A stretch of 64,000 nucleotides of DNA from Microbulbifer hydrolyticus (GTDB lineage Bacteria; Pseudomonadota; Gammaproteobacteria; Pseudomonadales; Cellvibrionaceae). Location of the stretch: assembly GCF_009931115.1 (NCBI RefSeq), contig NZ_CP047491.1, forward strand, positions 682,001 to 746,000, in the 5' to 3' direction. Shown in pieces: positions 1-7,856 of this stretch (the stretch's first letter is position 1; each line of letters begins with the position of its first letter). The notes beneath the pieces are model-generated. The model saw only the letters and a program-made list of their open reading frames with translations. It had not been told where the DNA came from and did not search any database. Made by a program: the position numbers and the translations under genes.

Positions 1-720
1 TATCAACTGGAAGCGGAGTTGCTGCATACATTCGCCACGGCGGGAGCTCGCGAGCCCGCCTACCCGAGCATTGTCGGCGGTGGTCGCAATGCCCTGGTAA
101 TGCATTACGTGGCCAACAGCGCGCCGCTCAAAAATGGCGACCTGGTTCTGGTCGATGCGGGTTGTGAATATCGCGGTTACGCCGCGGATATTACGCGCAC
201 CTACCCGGTCAATGGTCGTTTCAGCGGGCCGCAGAAGGCGGTATATGAAATTGTACTTGCCAGTCAGCAGGCGGCCATCGAGAAAATTGTGGCCGGCAAC
301 GACTGGGATCATCCCCACCTGGCCAGCGTGGAGGTGATCTGCAGAGGGCTGAAAGATCTCGGCCTGCTCAAGGGGGATCTGCACGGACTGATCGAGTCCG
401 GCGCCTACCGCCGCTTTTATATGCACCGTGTGGGGCACTGGCTGGGTATGGATGTACACGATGTTGGCGATTACAGAGTGCATGGTCAGTGGCGACAGTT
501 GGAGCCGGGGATGACCATGACGGTCGAGCCCGGTATCTATATCGGCGCGGAAGAGCCGGGTGTGCCGGAGAAATTCTGCGGTATCGGTATCCGTATCGAA
601 GACGATGTTGCTTTGTTGAAAGGTGGGCCGCAGGTTCTTTCTGCTGCTGCGCCCAAATCGATCGCAGATATTGAGTACCTGATGCGCTCCGGCGACCTGG
701 TACAGGAGACGTTGTTGTGA
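1..720 (+). CDS. pepP: Xaa-Pro aminopeptidase (PepP), C-terminal part, 5' truncated by window edge
   Basis: The reading frame is open from base 1 and ends at TGA 718-720, so the start and the N-terminal domain lie outside the window. What is visible is the pita-bread metallopeptidase domain of family M24B. The segment VDAGCEYRGYAADITRTYPVNG carries the first metal-binding aspartates, HRVGHWLGMDVHDVG gives the metal histidine, and TVEPGIY and GIGIRIEDDV give the two metal-binding glutamates. The enzyme removes an N-terminal residue preceding proline and is cytoplasmic. The stop overlaps the GTG of the next gene by 4 bp. The order pepP-ubiH-ubiI matches that in many gammaproteobacteria, which supports the assignment. 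Confidence 0.95.
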   Translation, partial: YQLEAELLHTFATAGAREPAYPSIVGGGRNALVMHYVANSAPLKNGDLVLVDAGCEYRGYAADITRTYPVNGRFSGPQKAVYEIVLASQQAAIEKIVAGNDWDHPHLASVEVICRGLKDLGLLKGDLHGLIESGAYRRFYMHRVGHWLGMDVHDVGDYRVHGQWRQLEPGMTMTVEPGIYIGAEEPGVPEKFCGIGIRIEDDVALLKGGPQVLSAAAPKSIADIEYLMRSGDLVQETLL

Positions 721-1994
721 TCCCGGATACGGCCGAAGCGATCAAAAATACCGATGTGGCGATCGTCGGCGGAGGCATGGCCGGCGCCAGCCTCGCGCTG
801 CTGCTCGCTCACCACTGCCCGGCGCTGCAGGTTTCACTGCTGGAACGGCATGCGTTGCCAGACAGCAATGCGGTCCTCAGCCTGCCGAGCTTCGACACCC
901 GCGCCACGGCCATTGCCGCTGGCAGTCTGCAGATATTCGATGAGCTGGGATTGTGGCCGGCACTGCGTGCGTACGCGGCACCGATTTCCAGGGTCGATGT
1001 TTCCGACCGCGGGCACAGTATGGGCGCGAGCCTGAACGCTGCGCGCGAGTCAGAGGCCAGTTTTGATGGCATGCTCGGGGCGGTGATTGAAAATGCCGCG
1101 CTCGGACCGCTGCTCTACCGCGCACTGGAAAAGACCCGTGTCGATGTATTGGCGCCCGCCGAAGTGGGTGATGTGGCAATGACCGCAGACGGAGCCGTGC
1201 TTTCATGGCGAGCTGCCGGGGCGAAAGAGGCCGACCAGCAGACGCTGCGAACGCGCCTGCTGGTCGTTGCCGATGGTACCGGCTCTCCCCTGTGCCGCCA
1301 GCTGGGAATTGCCACGCAAGAAGTGGACTATCACCAGCAGGCGCTGGTCGCCACCGTTGGCCTGCAGCGGGATCATGCTGGCGTGGCCTTCGAGCGGTTT
1401 ACCGATAGCGGTCCCATGGCACTGCTGCCGTTGCCCCGCCGGGACGGCATACATCGCGCAGCGCTGGTATGGACCTGTGAGCAGGGCGATTGGGAGCGAT
1501 TGGCGTCGTTGCCCGAGGATGCATTTATTGGTCATTTGCAGCAGACGTTCGGCTGGCGCGCCGGGCGTATTGTGCGTGCCGGCCGGGTACAGGGTTATCC
1601 GCTCAAACTGTCCCTCGCCCGCGAACAGGTGCGCCGCGGGCTGGCACTGGTGGGTAACTGCGCACACTTCCTGCACCCGGTGGCCGGCCAGGGCTTCAAT
1701 CTCACCCTGCGCGACTGTGACGGCCTCGCCCGGACCATTGGTCGCGCAATGGCAGGGAAAGGCACGGATTTCGGGCAGGCTGGCCCCGGCGAGCTAGACT
1801 TACTTCAGGCTTATTGGCGCGAACGTCAACATGACCAGCAATTGACCATCGGGTTCAGCGATCGGGTTCCCCCCTTGTTTGCCTCGCGCAGCCTGCTGCT
1901 CAGCGGTCTGCGGCAGGCGGGATTGCTGGGCCTGGCGCTGGCACCGGCACTGCGTTCGGGTTTTGCCCGCCAGGCAGCGGGACTTGCGCTGTAA
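717..1994 (+). CDS. ubiH: 2-octaprenyl-6-methoxyphenyl hydroxylase (UbiH), FAD monooxygenase
   Basis: FAD-dependent aromatic hydroxylase of the UbiH/COQ6 family, acting on the polyprenyl ring during ubiquinone synthesis at the inner membrane. The 425-residue protein begins with a dinucleotide-binding fold (DVAIVGGGMAGASLALLL near residues 12-30). It carries the second FAD motif in the form GNCAHFLHPVAGQGFNL near residues 308-325, where most relatives have GNAAH. The start is GTG 717, overlapping the pepP stop by 4 bp, which implies translational coupling. A second FAD hydroxylase follows 87 bp downstream. The split between UbiH and UbiI/UbiF roles is made from gene order and motif style, so it is less certain than the family. 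Confidence 0.9.
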   Translation: MIPDTAEAIKNTDVAIVGGGMAGASLALLLAHHCPALQVSLLERHALPDSNAVLSLPSFDTRATAIAAGSLQIFDELGLWPALRAYAAPISRVDVSDRGHSMGASLNAARESEASFDGMLGAVIENAALGPLLYRALEKTRVDVLAPAEVGDVAMTADGAVLSWRAAGAKEADQQTLRTRLLVVADGTGSPLCRQLGIATQEVDYHQQALVATVGLQRDHAGVAFERFTDSGPMALLPLPRRDGIHRAALVWTCEQGDWERLASLPEDAFIGHLQQTFGWRAGRIVRAGRVQGYPLKLSLAREQVRRGLALVGNCAHFLHPVAGQGFNLTLRDCDGLARTIGRAMAGKGTDFGQAGPGELDLLQAYWRERQHDQQLTIGFSDRVPPLFASRSLLLSGLRQAGLLGLALAPALRSGFARQAAGLAL

Positions 1995-2081
1995 GCACAC
2001 TATAACGGTGCAACCTGTACAGGCCGCCGACGATGGACCGTCCGGCCGCTTGACCATTTCTTTCCCGGAGAACCACAGCCT

Positions 2082-3317
2082 ATGAACAGACAGCGAATGG
2101 ACGTAACCATCGTCGGAGGCGGCATGGTGGGGATGGCGCAGGCAGCATTGCTTGCCGTGCGGCACCCGGAAATGCGTATTTCGCTGCTGGAAGCATCGAA
2201 TGTAGACCCCCTGGTGCGGGAAGACAGTTACGACGCCCGTGTGGTCGCACTCACCGAGGCCTCCCGCGCTCTTCTGGAGGAAGTGGGGGCTTGGCAGAGG
2301 ATCGCCGGCAAGCGTGAATGCCCCTATACCCAGATGCGGGTATGGGATGCGGAGGGCACCGGCTCGGTGTGGTTCGACTGCCGCGATGTGAAGTTGCCAA
2401 ACCTCGGCCATATCGTGGAAAACAGCGTGATTCTGGCGGCCCTGCGTGAGCGCATAGCCGAGTTGAGTAATGTCGACCTGGTCACCGGCTTCAAGCTGGA
2501 GAGCTGGTGGCGGGATTGCGGCCTCTGGCATCTGCAGTCGCGCAGCCCCGACCGGGAAACGGTGGAGGGGCTGGATAACCAGTCCCCGGTGCTTACCACC
2601 CGCCTTTTGATTGGCGCCGACGGAGCGCGTTCGCGTGTACGGGACCTGCTGCGAATCCGTACCCGGGATGTGGAGTATCAGCAGACGGCCCTCGTTTGTG
2701 TTGCCCGCTGTGAGCAGTCGCACCAGTCGACCGCCTGGCAGCGTTTTCTGGATACCGGCCCGCTGGCATTCCTGCCCCTTGCCGGGCTGGGTGACGACCG
2801 CCATTGCGCGGTGGTCTGGTCGGCCGACGACAGTCTCGCCCGCGAGCTCGTCATGCTGGATGACAAGGCGTTTGCCCTGAACCTGGAGAAGGCCTTCGAA
2901 AGCCGCCTCGGCACCATCGAGTCGGTGAGTGAGCGTTTCTCCTTTGCCCTGCGCGCGCGCCATGCGGAGTCCTACTTCGGGCCTGGTGCGGTACTGATCG
3001 GCGATGCCGCCCACAGTATCCACCCACTTGCCGGGCAGGGGGTCAACCTGGGCTTGATGGACGTACTGGTACTGAGTGAAGAGATCGACCGTGCCATCAA
3101 GCGGGATATTTCTCCCTCACACGCCTCGGTACTTACCCGTTATCAGCGCCGTCGTCGCGGAGAAAATGCCGCGACCCTCAAGGCCATGAGTACATTCAAA
3201 TCCCTGTTCGGTGCCGGCGACCTGCACTGGCGCTGGTTGCGCAACACCGGCCTGAGTATGGTGGATGCCAGCCCGCTACTGAAAAAGCGCATCATCATGC
3301 GCGCCATGTCGGTGTGA
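2082..3317 (+). CDS. ubiI: UbiI-like FAD-dependent ubiquinone hydroxylase (VisC family)
   Basis: Second FAD-dependent monooxygenase, 411 residues, of the same family as its upstream neighbour. Motifs are VTIVGGGMVGMAQAALLA near the N-terminus, the DG motif IGADGARSRVRDLL in the middle, and IGDAAHSIHPLAGQGVNLGLMD near residues 306-327, which contacts the FAD ribityl and flavin. In E. coli the gene after pepP-ubiH is ubiI (visC), which hydroxylates C5 of the ring, so the context favours UbiI. UbiF activity cannot be excluded from sequence. The gene is closed by a strong terminator about 30 bp after the stop, so it ends the pepP-ubiH-ubiI operon. Confidence 0.85.
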   Translation: MNRQRMDVTIVGGGMVGMAQAALLAVRHPEMRISLLEASNVDPLVREDSYDARVVALTEASRALLEEVGAWQRIAGKRECPYTQMRVWDAEGTGSVWFDCRDVKLPNLGHIVENSVILAALRERIAELSNVDLVTGFKLESWWRDCGLWHLQSRSPDRETVEGLDNQSPVLTTRLLIGADGARSRVRDLLRIRTRDVEYQQTALVCVARCEQSHQSTAWQRFLDTGPLAFLPLAGLGDDRHCAVVWSADDSLARELVMLDDKAFALNLEKAFESRLGTIESVSERFSFALRARHAESYFGPGAVLIGDAAHSIHPLAGQGVNLGLMDVLVLSEEIDRAIKRDISPSHASVLTRYQRRRRGENAATLKAMSTFKSLFGAGDLHWRWLRNTGLSMVDASPLLKKRIIMRAMSV

Positions 3318-3348
3318 TGGCGCGAGCCGGGCATCGCTGGGCGGATAC

Positions 3349-3379
3349 AAAAAACGCGGCAATCCGGCCGCGTTTTTTT
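3349..3379 (+). terminator. Rho-independent terminator after ubiI
   Basis: Inverted repeat AAAAAACGCGGC / GCCGCGTTTTTTT with a 6 nt spacer, ending in a seven-T run. It sits 32 bp after the ubiI stop and closes the ubiquinone operon ahead of the rhomboid gene. Confidence 0.9.
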
Positions 3380-3487
3380 ATGGCGTCGTCCTGGCGTTTC
3401 CGGAATCCCCCGGAGAAATTTGTTAGAGTCCCGCGTTCGCATTTTTAACTTTAGATTTTTTAACTGTAGATTTGAGTAGGCCTGCGT

Positions 3488-4528
3488 TTGAGCAACTGGA
3501 TTACTGTCTGTGAATTTCCCCTGAGTGAGGACCTGTCGGCGGTGGCCGAATTTATCCATCGTCATCAGCTGCCGATGCGCATCAGTGAGGAAAACAATTG
3601 CCAGTGTGTCGCCAGCCTGGCGCCACAACTGGTAGAGCCGATGCAGCAGTTGCTGGAGCGCTGGCGGGCGGGGGAAGTGGATCTTTCCCAGATCCAGGTG
3701 CACACCTACGATGCGGACCAGCCCATGCCGGAGCCCACACCGGCGCCGGCAACAGACAGTGGAGAGGGGGGCGAGCCTGGTGCACAGCCGGATGCACCCG
3801 CGGATGCAGCGGCGAAACCCAAACCTCAGCAGATGGTCCCGCCATCGGTGATTCCACAGTGGTCACTGCGGCAGACGCCGTTGAGCCTGATCCTGATTGC
3901 GCTGTGTTTTATCGGCTGGTTTTTACAATGGTCGGGTCTGGACTCGGGGCTTGTGATCTCCCCTCAACCTCCTGGGGACTTCAATATTCCCGATTCGAGT
4001 TTGGGGCAGCACATCGCAGCAAGTGAATTCTGGCGTTTGTGGACGCCGGCAATGATCCATTTCTCATTGCCCCACGCTCTGTTTAACAGTCTTGGCATAT
4101 GGATCGTTGGCCGGTCACTGGAAGCCAGAGCGGGAACGTTATTGTTTACATTATTAGTACTAATCGTTGCTCCCGTCGCTAATTTTCTACAATTCCTCTG
4201 GTCTCCTGAGATCAAGTTCGGAGGGATGTCAGGCGTGGTCTATGGAATGGTTGGTGCGGTTTTCGTCATTCAGATATGGGCACCGCGCTGGAAAGATGTT
4301 CCAAAATCCGTAATTTGGCTGATGATTGTTTGGCTCGTATTGTGTGCGATAGGCGTTGTTGAAAAAATATTTTCAGTCGGTATTGCCAACGCAGCGCATA
4401 TTGGCGGTTTTGCCGCGGGCCTGCTGCTCGCGCTGATATTCTGCGCGGCAGGCGGCGCGCGGCGGTATTTTTCCGCCGGGCATGGGCGTACCGCAGAAGC
4501 CATTTCCGATTCCCGAAAAGAATTCTGA
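3488..4528 (+). CDS. Rhomboid-family intramembrane serine protease (GlpG-like)
   Basis: Intramembrane serine protease of the GlpG type. Residues about 1-65 resemble the cytoplasmic N-terminal domain of GlpG. A Pro/Ala-rich linker (about 78-120) follows, then a six-helix rhomboid core. The catalytic dyad is visible as Ser248 in GGMSGVVYG and His304 in AAHIGGFAAG; Asn200 in HALFN is the oxyanion residue. The segment HFSLPHALFN matches the family pattern. The start is TTG 3488, chosen because the protein begins exactly at the N-terminal domain with no better codon. It is followed after 6 bp by the CNNM gene, so the two probably share a transcript. Substrates cannot be deduced. Confidence 0.9.
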   Translation: MSNWITVCEFPLSEDLSAVAEFIHRHQLPMRISEENNCQCVASLAPQLVEPMQQLLERWRAGEVDLSQIQVHTYDADQPMPEPTPAPATDSGEGGEPGAQPDAPADAAAKPKPQQMVPPSVIPQWSLRQTPLSLILIALCFIGWFLQWSGLDSGLVISPQPPGDFNIPDSSLGQHIAASEFWRLWTPAMIHFSLPHALFNSLGIWIVGRSLEARAGTLLFTLLVLIVAPVANFLQFLWSPEIKFGGMSGVVYGMVGAVFVIQIWAPRWKDVPKSVIWLMIVWLVLCAIGVVEKIFSVGIANAAHIGGFAAGLLLALIFCAAGGARRYFSAGHGRTAEAISDSRKEF

Positions 4529-4534
4529 TCACTC

Positions 4535-5788
4535 ATGTTGCTACTGATTGTCTACATACTGATTGCGCTGGTTTTTTCCTTCCTGTGCTCCATTGCAGAG
4601 TCGGTAATCCTCAGTGTCACTCGCCCCTATGTCAGTCTGATGGAGCGGGAGGGGCACAAGTCTGGACGACTGTTACGACAGTTGAAGGACGATATCAACG
4701 CGCCGCTGGCCGCCATCCTGACCCTGAATACCGTCGCGCACACTGTGGGAGCGGCCGGGGCGGGCGCGCAGGCCGCGGCGGTATTCGGAAACCAGTACCT
4801 CGGAATAGCCTCCGCCGTGCTGACCCTGTTGATCCTGGTTTTTTCCGAAATCATTCCAAAAACGCTCGGCGCTCTCTACTGGCGGCAGTTGGCTCCGGTC
4901 ACCGCGTATGGCCTGCGTTATCTGGTATGGCTGCTCAAGCCCTTTGTGTGGCTTTCCGAACAGTTGACCCGGGGCCTCACTCACGGGCCGGTATTGACCG
5001 GGTTCAGTCGCGAGGAATTTGCGGTGATGGCGGAGCTCGGGGAGGCCGAGGGGCAGCTGGAACGGCACGAGTCCAGTATCCTGCACAACCTGTTCTTTAC
5101 CCTGCGGGATCACTCCGTACGCGAGGTAATGACACCGCGCACCGTGGTGTTTTCCCTGCCACAGGAACTGAGTATCGCCGAGGCCTACGAGCAGGTAGAG
5201 AACAGTCGCTTTTCACGTATTCCCGTGTACGAACAGGATGACCCGGACCTGGTGGTCGGCTTCGTACTGAAACAGGACCTGCTGTTGGCCTATGCTCGTG
5301 GTGAGCGCGAGGATTCCCTGCGCGGATTGCGCCGCGACTTGCTGATGGTTCCGGAAACCGCAGCCATATATCAGGTGTTTCACAAGATGCTGGCGCGGCG
5401 GCTGCAGATCAGCGCGGTAGTGGATGAATACGGCAGTCTGGAAGGGCTGGTGACCCTGGAAGATATCCTGGAGACCCTGCTCGGAGAGGAGATCCTCGAC
5501 GAGGCGGACAAAACGCCCGATCGCCAGGAGTTGGCCAAGCGTTTGTGGCGGTGGCGGTCCAAGCGCTATGGCCTGCGGGTGGATGAAGCGGCACAGCGGG
5601 AGCAGGCCGGTGAAGAGCCCCATGATATTCTGCGGGAGGAAATTCAGCGGCAGCTACACGAGGGCGAAGACTCCCGGGATACTGCCCCGGGCTCGGTCGA
5701 CAGCTCAGGGCACAAGGATAGCGACAGCGACAGGCAGGGCGACAAAAAAAACGACAGCCAGAGCAAGAGACCGGGCGACAAAAAGTAA
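4535..5788 (+). CDS. CNNM/CorC-family membrane protein with DUF21 and CBS pair
   Basis: 417-residue inner-membrane protein. Residues 1-140 form the DUF21 (CNNM) transmembrane domain with small-residue and Pro motifs (SIAESVILSVTRPYVSL, FSEIIPKTLGALYW). Residues about 195-330 form a CBS pair beginning VREVMTPRTVVFSLP and ending VVDEYGSLEGLVTLEDILETLLGEEI, the typical CorC signature. Relatives in this family act in Mg2+ efflux or are annotated as hemolysin-like. The C-terminal tail, about 385-417, is a hydrophilic Asp/Lys/Ser stretch with a run of eight A bases at 5744-5751. No CorC_HlyC C-terminal domain is evident. Confidence 0.85.
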   Translation: MLLLIVYILIALVFSFLCSIAESVILSVTRPYVSLMEREGHKSGRLLRQLKDDINAPLAAILTLNTVAHTVGAAGAGAQAAAVFGNQYLGIASAVLTLLILVFSEIIPKTLGALYWRQLAPVTAYGLRYLVWLLKPFVWLSEQLTRGLTHGPVLTGFSREEFAVMAELGEAEGQLERHESSILHNLFFTLRDHSVREVMTPRTVVFSLPQELSIAEAYEQVENSRFSRIPVYEQDDPDLVVGFVLKQDLLLAYARGEREDSLRGLRRDLLMVPETAAIYQVFHKMLARRLQISAVVDEYGSLEGLVTLEDILETLLGEEILDEADKTPDRQELAKRLWRWRSKRYGLRVDEAAQREQAGEEPHDILREEIQRQLHEGEDSRDTAPGSVDSSGHKDSDSDRQGDKKNDSQSKRPGDKK

Positions 5789-6005
5789 CGGCGCGTCACT
5801 GCCCATTTGCGCCTGCTTCCGATCCCACCAGTATCGTCTGGGAATGGATCAACCGGATATATCAACGGTTCATCGCAAGGGACTTGAAAAATGCATGGTT
5901 CGAGCGGATAACAACATATGCGAGTCGCGATTAGGTGGCCGCTGAAACCGTCGGGGCTTGTTTCCCAAGGCTCCGGTGAACTCCGATTCAGGTAGTGGAT
6001 TGAAA

Positions 6006-6293
6006 GTGCGCGTTGGAATACTGCTGATACTGCTGCAATCTGTGCTGCTCTGCGCTGAAACTCGCGCGGAGGGTCAGACCCTACAGCTCGAGTCCGCAGA
6101 CAAGGTTGTGCGCGCGCTGCTGCTGGATGGCAACGGGGAGCAACAGGACGAGCCCGATATCGTCCTGGTGAGCAGTTCCCTTGTTGTTGCTTTCACTGGT
6201 GCCGCCGTTGCGCCGCTGCCTTTTCAACAAGCCCCTCTATACTCTGCGGCGTATACCGCCCACCCCATCCGCGGGCCACCTGCCCGGCAATAA
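6006..6293 (+). CDS. Small predicted secreted protein, unrecognised
   Basis: A 95-residue frame from GTG 6006 begins MRVGILLILLQSVLLCAETRAEG, which reads as a signal peptide with cleavage near CAETRA-EG. An in-frame TTG at 5958 would add 16 residues and bury the signal, so I prefer 6006. The mature part is acidic at first (LESADKVVRALLLDGNGEQQDEPDI), then has a hydrophobic Val/Ala segment and a Pro-rich end. I recognise no family. It lies between the CNNM gene and a CBS-pair gene on the same strand, with no terminator visible before it. The frame could be fortuitous. Confidence 0.4.
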   Translation: MRVGILLILLQSVLLCAETRAEGQTLQLESADKVVRALLLDGNGEQQDEPDIVLVSSSLVVAFTGAAVAPLPFQQAPLYSAAYTAHPIRGPPARQ

Positions 6294-6415
6294 TTCCCTG
6301 TTATCGAATCCGGCACTGGCGGCTCTCCGCTTTGTTGTCAGTGCCTCTCCAGTATTGGTCGCGGTCGCTTCCGATAGCGGCAGACTGCGCCCGGAAAATG
6401 AAGAGAATTATTGTC

Positions 6416-6982
6416 ATGAAAAAACTTGATCTGGTCCCATTACAGGACAGCGACAAGCTGGTTTTCCCTGAAGAGTTTCACGAGCTGAGCCTGGAATCAC
6501 CCGCGCTTCACTTTGTCACCGATTTTAAAAAACACCACCCGGCGGTACTGACGGCTTCTGTTTCCGCAATGGACGCGGCAGAGGTGTTGCGAGCGGGGCA
6601 CCTGTCGTGGGTGCTAGTGATGGACCATCGGGGAGACTTTGTTGGGCTACTTACCGCCGAGGATGCGTCCTACCAGCGCGTAATGCAGAGGGTGGCGGCA
6701 GGGCAAAGCCGCGATGAACTGACCGTGGGCGATCTGATGCGGCGCCGCAGCCGCTTGCAGTACCTGGGGCGCGACCAGTTGCAGGGCGCCACCATTCGCG
6801 AGGTGCTGGAAGCCATGCGTCACAGCGGGCAGCGTCACTGCCTGGTGGTGGATATGGACCGGCATCATGTGCGGGGAGTAATCAGTTCAGAAGATGTGGC
6901 CGCGCGTTTGCATATGGACTACACCATCGATACCCCGGAAAACTTTGCCGAATTGCTGCGCGCGGTTTCCGCGATGCATTGA
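6416..6982 (+). CDS. CBS-pair domain protein
   Basis: 188-residue soluble protein made almost wholly of two CBS motifs. The first runs near residues 40-95 (PAVLTASVSAMDAAEVLRAGHLSWVLVMDHRGDFVGLLTAED), and the second near 118-175 (GATIREVLEAMRHSGQRHCLVVDMDRHHVRGVISSEDVA). CBS pairs usually bind adenine nucleotides or S-adenosylmethionine and regulate partner proteins. No effector domain is attached here. I take ATG 6416 because AGAG lies at a suitable distance upstream; in-frame codons further upstream give an implausible N-terminus. The partner protein is unknown. The CNNM gene upstream also contains a CBS pair. Confidence 0.8.
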   Translation: MKKLDLVPLQDSDKLVFPEEFHELSLESPALHFVTDFKKHHPAVLTASVSAMDAAEVLRAGHLSWVLVMDHRGDFVGLLTAEDASYQRVMQRVAAGQSRDELTVGDLMRRRSRLQYLGRDQLQGATIREVLEAMRHSGQRHCLVVDMDRHHVRGVISSEDVAARLHMDYTIDTPENFAELLRAVSAMH

Positions 6983-7019
6983 CGGCTCCCCCACTCACTT
7001 CCTTCCATCGGACCGGCCC

Positions 7020-7721
7020 TCAGCGGGCCGGGTCGATCGTTTCCCCGAGGCTGTTGTTCACCCGGAACCAGCCGGTAACACTGTAGCGCGGCCGGTGCGT
7101 GGTAAGCACTTCGTGGGGAAATTCCTCGGAAAGGAAAATCACCATCTGCCCGAAGCGCGGCGCCACCCGTTCGATGACGGTATCGCTATCCGGCGCATAG
7201 ATCTGTAGCTCGCCTCCGTCCCTGGGCTGCCAGTTGGGGGTGAGGTACAGCACCGTGCTGACAACCCGATTGGTGTTGCCTTTGAACGCATCAACGTGCT
7301 TTTTGTAGTAACTGCCGCGATCGTAGCGTGCGTAGTGGCACTCGTAGTCGAAAAGCCCCAGAAACAGTCTCCGGTTCAGCCCGAGGCGCAGTGCCTCGGC
7401 CCAGCTCAAATAGGCGCTGACTGCCGGGTTGCTCCTGTCCAGCCAGAAAATCTCGTCGGTGCGCACAAACTGGTTCAGCTGGTGGTCCTGCTCGCGGCCG
7501 ATACCGGCGGCCTGGAAGCGCGCGCGGTCGATGGAGCGAAAATGTCGCAGCAGCGACCCCAGTAGCGCAGGGGGCACCGGGGCGGGCAGGACGATATAAC
7601 CGGTTTCACGCAGCGCGCTGGCGATCCGATCCAGGGGATCGTTGCCATCGGGACCGCGCCGCCAGGTGTCGCCCTCGAGGGCCTCCGCGAGAGGGCTCGT
7701 GAGAGATAGAGCAGCGTTCAA
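7020..7721 (-). CDS. 2OG-Fe(II) oxygenase, prolyl 4-hydroxylase-like
   Basis: 233-residue non-haem iron dioxygenase of the P4Hc type. The iron triad is visible as His142 and Asp144 in KKHVDAF and His203 in FPHEV, with Arg212 in RYSVTGWFR as the likely 2-oxoglutarate ligand. The jelly-roll core runs from about residue 120 to 222, and the N-terminal third is helical. Bacterial homologues hydroxylate prolines in proteins such as EF-Tu, but the substrate here cannot be told from sequence. The gene is convergent with the CBS-pair gene. A GC hairpin at 7013-7031 (CCGGCCC/GGGCCGG) overlaps its stop codon and may help end both transcripts. Confidence 0.85.
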   Translation of the reverse strand: MNAALSLTSPLAEALEGDTWRRGPDGNDPLDRIASALRETGYIVLPAPVPPALLGSLLRHFRSIDRARFQAAGIGREQDHQLNQFVRTDEIFWLDRSNPAVSAYLSWAEALRLGLNRRLFLGLFDYECHYARYDRGSYYKKHVDAFKGNTNRVVSTVLYLTPNWQPRDGGELQIYAPDSDTVIERVAPRFGQMVIFLSEEFPHEVLTTHRPRYSVTGWFRVNNSLGETIDPAR

Positions 7722-7856
7722 TCAGGTGTGTTCCGAACGTGGCTGCGGGAAAGGGACGACCGGGCCAGCGGGTGCCGGCGGGAATGGGCCATCGTGCGCA
7801 GCAGGTTGATAAGGCCGGTCTTTATACCGCCGCCCGCACTGCTGCACCAGTAAAAT

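Noticed and set aside
6400..6420. Fur-box-like AT stretch before the CBS-pair gene
   Set aside because: The similarity to the Fur consensus is too weak and the gene has no iron link.
7013..7031. GC hairpin CCGGCCC/GGGCCGG between convergent genes as a terminator
   Set aside because: It has no T-run on either strand and overlaps a stop codon, so it is only mentioned with the neighbouring gene.
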